From contig CALGOK010000186.1 of NCBI GenBank assembly GCA_937961295.1, forward strand, positions 1-11,764: DNA of 11,764 nt. The letters run 5' to 3'. Positions 6,081 to 11,764 of this stretch are shown here, in pieces. The notes beneath the pieces were generated by a model. That model saw only the letters and a program-made list of their open reading frames with translations. It did not search any database and was not told the origin of the DNA. The stretch's first letter is position 1; every line of letters begins with the position of its first letter. A program made the position numbers and the translations under genes. The DNA is from an uncultured Gemmatimonadota bacterium. GTDB lineage: Bacteria > Gemmatimonadota > Gemmatimonadetes > Gemmatimonadales > GWC2-71-9.

Positions 6081-7174
6081 TCCGGACCGCGATCCTCGGT
6101 GCCGCGGCGGCGCTCGCCGTCGCGGCCTGCGGCGGGGGGATGCCCCCCGCCGCGTCGCCATCGCCTGCGGACGGCGACAAGCTCTACGTGGTGAACCAGA
6201 GCGGCGCCTCGATCGCGGTGATCGACCAGCAGGCGCTCGCCATCGACACCACCATCGACCTCACCGCGATGGGGTTCTCCGCCAACGCCAAGCCGCACCA
6301 CATCGCCGTCGAGCCCGACGGCAGCGCCTGGTACGTGTCGCTGATCGGCGACGGGCGGGTGCTCAAGTTCGACCGGCAGAACCGGCTGGTCGCGCAGGTG
6401 GCGATGGAGACGCCGGGGCTGCTCGCGCTCGACCCGGCCCACGACTCGCTCTACGTGGGCCGCTCGATGACCGCGGTCAATCCGCCCAAGGCGCTCGGCG
6501 TGATCCGCCGCTCCACCTGGACGCTGGTCGACGAGCAGGAAGTGGTGGTGCCGCGGCCGCACGCGCTGGTGGTGTCGAAGGACGGGCGCTGGGTCCACAC
6601 GGCATCGCTGGCGGAGAACCGGATCGCGTCGGTGGAGACCGCCACCGGCCGGGTCACGCTGTCGACCATCCCGGGCGCGCCACGGTCGCTGGTGCAGTTC
6701 ACCTACGGCCCCGACGGCGAGACGCTGGTGGCCGGCGGGGAGCTCTCCAACACGCTGCTGGTGTGGCACCCGGACCGCCCGCCGCTCAGCGCCGCGCGCG
6801 AGTTCACCGTGGGCGGCAAGCCGTGGGATCCCGTCTTCTCGCCCGACGGATCGAAGGTCTACGTCACGCTGCTGGCCGACAATGCCGTGGCGGAGATCGA
6901 TCACGCGACCGGCCGGGTGCTGCGCACCTTCACCGAGCGGCTGGCGCAGCCCGACGGGCTGATCATGCGCCGCGACGGCCGCTACCTGTTCGTGGCCAAC
7001 CGCAACACCGGGGCGGCCAAGCCCGGCGTGAGCGGCCACGACATGCACGGCATGGAAGGGATGAACCCCGACCATGGCTGGCTGGCCGTGATCGAGGTGG
7101 CCACCGGCAAGACGGTCGCCACGCTCATGCTCGGCGCGTCGCCGACGGGGATGGGTGCGGCCGGGGCGCGGTAG
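6077..7174 (+). CDS. YVTN/YncE-like beta-propeller lipoprotein
   Basis: A 365-residue exported lipoprotein. The start gives a type II signal peptide MIRTAILGAAAALAVAAC with lipobox VAAC and lipidated Cys18; residue +2 is Gly, which does not call for inner-membrane retention. From about residue 34 run YVTN-type propeller repeats: KLYVVNQSGASIAVID, WVHTASLAENRIASVETATG, VYVTLLADNAVAEIDHATG, YLFVANRNTG and WLAVIEVATGKTVATL, closing with GASPTGMG. This fold family (YncE, cytochrome-d1-like, lactonase-like) is often a binding or scaffold module; no catalytic residues can be assigned. A His/Met-rich loop (residues 321-335) breaks the last repeats. The ATG overlaps the upstream TGA (ATGA), so translation is coupled to paralogue A and the two probably act in the same compartment. 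A frame extending further upstream is a shadow of gene A. Confidence 0.85.
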   Translation: MIRTAILGAAAALAVAACGGGMPPAASPSPADGDKLYVVNQSGASIAVIDQQALAIDTTIDLTAMGFSANAKPHHIAVEPDGSAWYVSLIGDGRVLKFDRQNRLVAQVAMETPGLLALDPAHDSLYVGRSMTAVNPPKALGVIRRSTWTLVDEQEVVVPRPHALVVSKDGRWVHTASLAENRIASVETATGRVTLSTIPGAPRSLVQFTYGPDGETLVAGGELSNTLLVWHPDRPPLSAAREFTVGGKPWDPVFSPDGSKVYVTLLADNAVAEIDHATGRVLRTFTERLAQPDGLIMRRDGRYLFVANRNTGAAKPGVSGHDMHGMEGMNPDHGWLAVIEVATGKTVATLMLGASPTGMGAAGAR

Positions 7175-7182
7175 GGCGACGC

Positions 7183-7247
7183 GCGAGGGGCGAGGGGCGA
7201 GGGGCGGTGCGGAGCGGTCATTCCGCCCCTCGCTCCTCGCCCTTCGC
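7183..7247. repeat. Imperfect long inverted repeat abutting a start codon
   Basis: Left arm 7183-7207 is built of three GCGAGGG-type units (GCGAGGGGCGAGGGGCGAGG then GGCGG); the right arm 7223-7247 pairs with it at 23 of 25 positions; the centre is 15 bases. The right arm ends on the base before the ATG at 7248. Composition is like the REP-like repeat at 2325-2402 (GAGGGGGCGGAG core), so it may be a related intergenic element. It could also weaken transcription or translation of the downstream gene. Confidence 0.6.
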
Positions 7248-9035
7248 ATGTCGCTGCTGCTCGCCCCCCTGCCGGCCATGGCGCAGCAGCTGGTGCAGCG
7301 CGCCGCCGGGATTCCCGTCGTCGACCGCCATGGCGACACGCTCGCCGCGCCGTTCCTCGGCGGCTTCAACCTCCCCAGGCCGCAGCTGGTGGACATCGAC
7401 GGCGACGGCGACCTCGACCTCTTCCTGCAGGAGGTCCGCCACGACGTGAAGTTCTTCGAGCGCGTCGACGGCGCCTGGGTGTGGCGCACCGACCGCTGGC
7501 AGGACGTGCAGGTGGGGCAGTGGTACCGCTTCGCCGACCTCGACGGCGACGGCGACATGGACCTGCTGGGCGAGCAGCCCAACGGCTACATCCGGGCGTG
7601 GCGCAACGCGGGCGGACCGCGGTCGCCGCGCATGATCCCCGCCGCCGACACGCTGCGCGACATCGCCGGCGTGCCGATCTTCGCCGACCCGCAGAACATC
7701 CTCAACGTGGTCGACATCGACTGCAACAACCGACCCGACCTCTTCCTGGGCCGGGTGGCGGGCCACGTCGACCGCTACGAGCAGGAGGCGACCACGGCCG
7801 ACGGGATGCCGGTGTTCCGGCTGCTCGCGGAGCGGTGGCAGGACATCGAGGTGCTGGGGCCGATGCCCGGCGACACCGCGGCGTTCCTGGGCCGGCCGAC
7901 ACGGCACGGCGCCAACACCATGGCGTTCGGCGACGTCGACAACGACGGCGACCTCGACCTCTTCTGGGGCGACTACTTCGAGGCGGGCCTGCTGCTGATC
8001 CGCAACGAGGGGAGCTGCCGCACGCCGTGGCTGCGCGGCGAGCACGAGCAGTTCCCGCGCGGCCAGGAGCGCCTCGTCACCACCGGCTACAACGCCCCCG
8101 CCACCGGCGACGTCGACGGCGACGGGCTGCTGGACCTGGTGATGGGCGTCATCGGCGGCGCCTACCAGCCCAACTACAGCGCGGTCGAGAACCTCTACCA
8201 CGTGCGCCAGTCGGCACCCGGCGAGTGGACGATCCTCACCCGCCGCCTGGTGCCGATGATCGACGTGGGGGCGGAGAGCATCCCGGTGCTCGCCGACCTC
8301 GACGGCGACGGTGATCTCGACCTGCTCCTTGCCAACAAGATCGATCCCGGGAACGACACCACCGCCACGATCGTGCACTACGAGAACACCGGCACGCGCA
8401 CGTCGCCGGTGCTCACCGAGCGCGGCGAGCTCGCCATCCGCGCCCAGTACCACTGGGCGCCGGCGGCGGCCGACGTCGACGGCGACGGGCTTCCCGACCT
8501 GCTGCTGGGCACCTGGCGCGACCGGCTCGAGTTCTGGCGCAACACCGGCACGCGCGCGAAGCCGGTGTGGACGCGCGCCGACACGGCGATCGTCACCATC
8601 ACCCGTGGCAGCAACACGGTGCCGACGCTCGGCGACCTCGATGGGGACGGCGACCTCGACCTGCTGATCGGCGAGGCATCGGGGCAGCTCAACCTCTACC
8701 GCAACGTCGGCAGCTCCACGGTGCCGCGATTCGAGCTGGTGAGCGACGAGTTCCAGTACCTCGATGTGGGGCGGCGCAGCACGCCGCTGCTGGTGGACCT
8801 CGACGCGGACGGCACGCTGGAACTGCTGATCGGCGCGGAGGACGGCACGCTGCAGCTCTGGCGCCGGGTGCCCGGGGCGGAGGTGGCCTTCCTCCGCGAC
8901 GAGCGGTTCGCGGTCGCCAGCGGCGACCTGCTGGCCGCGCCGGCCGCCGGCGACCTCGACGGCGATGGCCGCGTGGAGCTGCTGGTGGGCGGCCAGGGCG
9001 GCGGGCTGCGGCTGTTCCAGACTGCGGCGCCCTGA
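7248..9035 (+). CDS. Secreted FG-GAP/VCBS repeat protein
   Basis: A 595-residue protein dominated by ten FG-GAP/VCBS repeats, each carrying a calcium-binding DxDxDGxxD-like loop: DIDGDGDLD (near residue 49), DLDGDGDMD (97), DIDCNNRPD (156), DVDNDGDLD (229), DVDGDGLLD (288), DLDGDGDLD (350), DVDGDGLPD (409), DLDGDGDLD (463), DLDADGTLE (517) and DLDGDGRVE (569). Repeats 3, 9 and 10 are degenerate. Between loops stand 'NtGtr..PvwtR' strands of propeller blades. Family members are extracellular, Ca2+-stabilised adhesins or scaffolds; no enzyme domain and no C-terminal anchor are seen. The start is uncertain: ATG 7248 gives a very short export signal (cut after AMA at about residue 12) with no basic residue and no ribosome binding site, whereas the in-frame GTG at 7155 adds 31 Arg-rich residues encoded by the hairpin at 7183-7247. 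Confidence 0.82.
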   Translation: MSLLLAPLPAMAQQLVQRAAGIPVVDRHGDTLAAPFLGGFNLPRPQLVDIDGDGDLDLFLQEVRHDVKFFERVDGAWVWRTDRWQDVQVGQWYRFADLDGDGDMDLLGEQPNGYIRAWRNAGGPRSPRMIPAADTLRDIAGVPIFADPQNILNVVDIDCNNRPDLFLGRVAGHVDRYEQEATTADGMPVFRLLAERWQDIEVLGPMPGDTAAFLGRPTRHGANTMAFGDVDNDGDLDLFWGDYFEAGLLLIRNEGSCRTPWLRGEHEQFPRGQERLVTTGYNAPATGDVDGDGLLDLVMGVIGGAYQPNYSAVENLYHVRQSAPGEWTILTRRLVPMIDVGAESIPVLADLDGDGDLDLLLANKIDPGNDTTATIVHYENTGTRTSPVLTERGELAIRAQYHWAPAAADVDGDGLPDLLLGTWRDRLEFWRNTGTRAKPVWTRADTAIVTITRGSNTVPTLGDLDGDGDLDLLIGEASGQLNLYRNVGSSTVPRFELVSDEFQYLDVGRRSTPLLVDLDADGTLELLIGAEDGTLQLWRRVPGAEVAFLRDERFAVASGDLLAAPAAGDLDGDGRVELLVGGQGGGLRLFQTAAP

Positions 9036-9056
9036 ACCTCACCCCCCACCTGCGCG

Positions 9057-9064
9057 TACCATAT
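9057..9064 (+). promoter_or_regulatory. Candidate -10 region of choice-of-anchor B gene A'
   Basis: TACCATAT within GCGTACCATATGTTCTGC is the AT-richest spot in the 80-base gap after the VCBS gene, 51 bases before the GTG start. It suggests that A' may have its own promoter instead of depending on read-through. No clear -35 box. Confidence 0.3.
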
Positions 9065-9105
9065 GTTCTGCAGGCACCCTTCCCGCATGGCAGCAATTCC
9101 TTTCT

Positions 9106-9110
9106 GGAGG
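9106..9110 (+). promoter_or_regulatory. Strong ribosome binding site of gene A'
   Basis: GGAGG with a 5-base spacer to the GTG at 9116. It fixes a non-ATG start: the nearby ATG at 9087 is out of frame, and the frame further upstream overlaps the VCBS gene. Confidence 0.7.
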
Positions 9111-9115
9111 TACCC

Positions 9116-11617
9116 GTGACGCGCAACCTCGTCACCGCGCTCCTCGGCTCCGCGGCGGTCGCTCTGGCCGCCGGGACGCTGATGGCCACCGCGGCACCAC
9201 TCCCCGAGCCGGCCCAGTTCGGCCGGGCGCTCGCCCTCGCCGGCGACCACGCCTTCGTGGGCGAACCCGGGGGTCGCGGCAGCGATGGTGCGGTCTGGAT
9301 CTTCCGCCGCGGGCTGCCGCGCGCGTGGCAGCACGCCGCCACGCTGCGGCTCCCCGAGGGAGGGACCGGGTTCGGTGCCGCCCTGGCTGCCGAGGGAACC
9401 ACGCTGCTGGTGGGCCACGTGCCGCCACGCGCGTTCCAGCGGGGCGGCGGCGAGGCGCCGCCGGAGGCCCCGGGGATGGTGCATGTCTACACCCGCGGTG
9501 GTGACGGCAGCTACGCCGCGGCCGGCATGCTGGCGGCGCCCGAGGTGGCCGGATCGCAGTTCGGCGCGGCGATCGCGCTGGCCGGCGACCTGGCGCTCGT
9601 GGGCGCGCCGGGGATCGGCGGTGGCGAGGTGATCGTGTACCGTCGCGCGAATGGCGCCTGGTCGCTGGCCGGCAAGCTGGCGCCGGAAGGGCTGAGCGAG
9701 AACGCCGCGTTCGGCTCGGCGATTGCCATCGACGGAAATCGCGTGGCAGTCGGTGCTCCGGGGCACGACGGCAAGGGTGCCGTCTACACCTTCGTGCGCG
9801 GCGAGAGCGGCTGGACCCAGGAGACCGCCTCTGCCCTGGTCTCGCGGCGCGCCTCGGACGACGCCCAGTTCGGTGCCGCGCTGCTGCTGCGCGGCGACCA
9901 CCTGATCATCGGGGCGCCGGGGAACGTGCTGGTGCCGCAGCTCGCCGCGCAGCCGGAGCAACCGCAGCAGCGCGGCGGTTTCCGCGGCGGCTCCAGCGGG
10001 CTGGGGATGGTGGTGGCGTTCGACCGGATCGCGGCGAGCGGTGCGTGGGTCGAGCGCAGCCAGGTCACGCCGTTCGACTTCCCGCCGACGGCGAGCTTCG
10101 GCGCCGCCCTGGCGATGGTCGGCAACGAGCTGTGGGTCGGTGCGCCGACCTCCGGCGGCACCGGCGACATCTACCGGGTGGCGCTCACCGAGCGCGGGCC
10201 GGCAGGGATGACCAAGCTGGTGGTCGACTCGCTCAACCGGCGCGGTGCGCAGGCCGGCGCGACGTTCGCCGTGTCGGGCAACCAGGCGGTGATCGGGATG
10301 CCGGGTGACATCCGCGGCGAGGGGACGATCCTCTTCCTCGAGCGGTCGCCCACCGGCGGCTGGTCGACGCTGGCGGCGGCGTTCCCGCCGACCGAGGACC
10401 GCTTCCAGATGGTGAAGGGCAAGGAGGTGGTGTGCGAGGGTGGTGACGCGGCCGAGTTCAAGTGCGGCAACACCGGGCTGCTGGCGTTCCTGCCGATCTC
10501 CCAGGTGGGCGGCGACCGCGGGTCGCAGATGAGCGACAACTGGGGGTGGACCGACCCGCAGACCGGCCGCGAGTACGCGCTGGCCGGCCGCAACGACGGC
10601 ACGGCGTTCGTCGACGTCACCGACCCCGAGAATCCGCGCTACCTCGGCAACCTGCCGCTCACCCCGGGCGCCAACCCGGCCGCGTGGCGCGACATCAAGA
10701 CCTACAAGGATCACGCGTACATCGTGGCCGACGGCGCCGGTCAGCACGGGATGCAGGTGTTCGACCTCGCCCGGCTCCGCACCGTGCGCACGCCGCAGGT
10801 GTTCACCCCCGACGTGCTGTACGACAACATCGCGAGCGCGCACAACATCGTGATCAACGAGGAGACCGGCTTTGCCTATTCGGTCGGCACTTCGGGGCCG
10901 CAGCCGTGCGGCGGCGGGCTCCACATGATCGACATCCGCGAGCCGAAGAACCCCACCTTCGTGGGCTGCTACTCCGATGGCATCACCGGCCGCCGCGGCA
11001 CCGGCTACTCGCACGACGCCGTGTGCATCGTCTATCGCGGGCCCGACCAGCAGTACACCGGCCGCGAGATCTGCGTCGGCTCCAACGAGACCGCGATCTC
11101 GGTGGCCGACGTGACCGACAAGCAGAACGTCAAGCAGATCTCGACGGCGAGCTACCCGTTCGTGGCGTACGCCCACCAGGGGTGGTTCACCGACGACCAC
11201 AAGTACTTCTACCTCGATGACGAGGGCGACGAGATCCAGGCGCAGCGGGACACCACCGGCCGCAACATGGCCGCCAAGGGCACCCGCACCATGGTCTACG
11301 ACATGACCGACCTCGACGACCCGATCCTGGTCAACGAGTACATCGGTCCGGTGAAGTCGTCCGACCACAACCTCTACGTCAAGGGCAACAAGCTCTACAT
11401 GGCCAACTACGGCTCGGGGCTGCGGATCGTCGACATCAGCGACCCGGTGCATCCGCGCGAGGTGGCGTACATGGACACCTACCCGGACGACGAGAACCAG
11501 CCGCAGATGGTGGGGGCGTGGAGCACGTACCCCTACTTCAAGAGCGGCACCATCCTGGTCACCAGCGTGAGCGAGGGGCTCTTCCTGGTGAAGGACCGCA
11601 GCGAGGCGGTGCCCTGA
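9116..11617 (+). CDS. Secreted choice-of-anchor B family protein with N-terminal FG-GAP propeller (paralogue A')
   Basis: An 833-residue exported paralogue of the protein at 3681-6080. GTG start; signal peptide of about 26 residues (MTRNLVTALLGSAAVALAAG then TLMATA). Residues about 34-430 form seven FG-GAP_2-like blades (FGRALALAGDHAFVGEP, FGAALA, FGAAIA, FGSAIA, FGAALL, FGAALA, a last degenerate GATFAV). Blade five carries a Pro/Gln/Gly-rich insert (about residues 272-296) absent from A. Residues about 448-833 are the LVIVD/choice-of-anchor B domain. In a 99-residue stretch starting at residue 493, 74 positions are identical to A by hand count, without gaps. Cysteines 440, 450, 598, 618, 637, 653 and histidines 544, 576, 633, 687, 751 match A. 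It ends at GLFLVKDRSEAVP with no anchor. The stop overlaps the next start (TGATG), copying the arrangement after A. Function unknown. Confidence 0.88.
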   Translation: MTRNLVTALLGSAAVALAAGTLMATAAPLPEPAQFGRALALAGDHAFVGEPGGRGSDGAVWIFRRGLPRAWQHAATLRLPEGGTGFGAALAAEGTTLLVGHVPPRAFQRGGGEAPPEAPGMVHVYTRGGDGSYAAAGMLAAPEVAGSQFGAAIALAGDLALVGAPGIGGGEVIVYRRANGAWSLAGKLAPEGLSENAAFGSAIAIDGNRVAVGAPGHDGKGAVYTFVRGESGWTQETASALVSRRASDDAQFGAALLLRGDHLIIGAPGNVLVPQLAAQPEQPQQRGGFRGGSSGLGMVVAFDRIAASGAWVERSQVTPFDFPPTASFGAALAMVGNELWVGAPTSGGTGDIYRVALTERGPAGMTKLVVDSLNRRGAQAGATFAVSGNQAVIGMPGDIRGEGTILFLERSPTGGWSTLAAAFPPTEDRFQMVKGKEVVCEGGDAAEFKCGNTGLLAFLPISQVGGDRGSQMSDNWGWTDPQTGREYALAGRNDGTAFVDVTDPENPRYLGNLPLTPGANPAAWRDIKTYKDHAYIVADGAGQHGMQVFDLARLRTVRTPQVFTPDVLYDNIASAHNIVINEETGFAYSVGTSGPQPCGGGLHMIDIREPKNPTFVGCYSDGITGRRGTGYSHDAVCIVYRGPDQQYTGREICVGSNETAISVADVTDKQNVKQISTASYPFVAYAHQGWFTDDHKYFYLDDEGDEIQAQRDTTGRNMAAKGTRTMVYDMTDLDDPILVNEYIGPVKSSDHNLYVKGNKLYMANYGSGLRIVDISDPVHPREVAYMDTYPDDENQPQMVGAWSTYPYFKSGTILVTSVSEGLFLVKDRSEAVP

Positions 11618-11764
11618 TGGTCAGGCGCTGGTGGCGCGCGGCGGCTCCGGCCGCCGCCGTCCTGCTCTCCCTCCCGGCCTGCGCACTCGCGCAGGCCGGG
11701 TCGCAACCGGGACCGGTGCGGAGCTGGCAGATGCGCGTGGCGCCGTTTGCGGTGACCGCCGCCG
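11617..11764 (+). CDS. Exported protein of unknown function, N-terminal part only
   Basis: The ATG overlaps the TGA of gene A' (TGATG), and 49 codons stay open to the right edge. The start reads as a signal peptide: basic n-region MVRRWWR, hydrophobic AAAPAAAVLLSLPACALA, cleavage probably in ALA-QAG. A cysteine in SLPAC might suggest a lipobox, but Pro at -2 is unusual and a good ALA signal peptidase I site follows. The visible mature start (SWQMRVAPFAVTAA) was not recognised. Translation is probably coupled to A', as the lipoprotein at 6077 is to A, but no likeness to that lipoprotein is visible in these residues. A strong hairpin lies in the signal peptide coding region. Confidence 0.6.
   Translation, partial: MVRRWWRAAAPAAAVLLSLPACALAQAGSQPGPVRSWQMRVAPFAVTAA
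11673..11700. repeat. Perfect 12-bp hairpin inside a signal-peptide coding region
   Basis: Arms CCCGGCCTGCGC (11673-11684) and GCGCAGGCCGGG (11689-11700) around the 4-base loop ACTC, all GC-rich apart from one A-T pair. It starts 56 bases after the ATG of the last gene. It may only reflect codon choice (Pro-Ala-Cys-Ala / Ala-Gln-Ala-Gly), but such a stem in mRNA would be very stable. Confidence 0.5.

Noticed and set aside
3915..6161. 748-residue open frame on the minus strand opposite gene A and the lipoprotein start
   Set aside because: Its translation is low-complexity, rich in Arg, His, Val and Gly, with no domain or signal. It mirrors codon positions of the real plus-strand genes in GC-rich DNA.
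7394..8979. DxDxDGxxD loops read as dockerin or EF-hand modules
   Set aside because: They are spaced about 50-70 residues apart and followed by hydrophobic strand residues (LDLLL, PDLLLG), the FG-GAP/VCBS pattern, not the paired 22-residue dockerin repeats.
7394..8979. Near-identical DNA repeats encoding DLDGDGDLD segments as a repeat array or CRISPR
   Set aside because: Spacing is irregular and the repeats follow the protein reading frame; they are coding repeats.
8696..11452. 918-residue open frame on the minus strand opposite the VCBS gene end and gene A'
   Set aside because: Same shadow effect; the plus strand holds a signal peptide, a strong ribosome binding site and clear family repeats.
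11617..11764. Last gene as a lipoprotein because of SLPAC
   Set aside because: Pro at -2 departs from the lipobox and an ALA-Q signal peptidase I site follows; the call is left as exported protein.

Overview
This is a GC-rich window (roughly 70 % by eye), densely coding, with short intergenic gaps and frequent stop/start overlaps. Its most distinctive genes are two secreted proteins that join an FG-GAP_2-type propeller to a 'choice-of-anchor B' (LVIVD-repeat) domain. Together with the base composition, this suggests a soil- or water-dwelling Gemmatimonadota-like bacterium. That taxon is an inference from composition and gene content; no marker gene is present.

Left part (1-2301): the 5' end of a prepilin-like gene runs off the left edge on the minus strand. 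It is divergent from a tight plus-strand operon of a MerR-type regulator, a LemA protein and an HtpX-like M48 membrane metalloprotease. The regulator and lemA share a TGATG stop/start overlap, and the protease starts 9 bases after the lemA stop. LemA-M48 pairing is common in bacteria and points to envelope protein quality control; the regulator probably controls the operon and perhaps its divergent neighbour.

Middle (2302-3680): a 31-bp perfect inverted repeat (REP-like) sits between the convergent ends of the protease gene and a minus-strand REC/HD-GYP response regulator, predicted to degrade cyclic di-GMP. The divergent gap from 3504 to 3680 holds candidate promoters for both sides and a 9-bp-arm hairpin.

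Right part (3681-11764): an all-plus-strand export island made almost wholly of beta-propeller proteins. In order: choice-of-anchor B protein A (799 aa, signal peptide); a YVTN/YncE-like lipoprotein that starts inside A's stop (ATGA); a ten-repeat FG-GAP/VCBS protein whose start abuts an imperfect 25-bp-stem hairpin; choice-of-anchor B protein A' (833 aa, paralogue of A, GTG start with a strong ribosome binding site); and the start of another exported protein inside A''s stop (TGATG). Both paralogues keep five histidines and six cysteines in the C-terminal domain at matching places, and neither has a visible C-terminal anchor. The lipoprotein carries a His/Met-rich loop. An outer-surface or periplasmic propeller assembly, possibly metal-binding, is the most interesting hypothesis, but it is inference.

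No rRNA, tRNA, CRISPR array, transposase or phage gene was seen.
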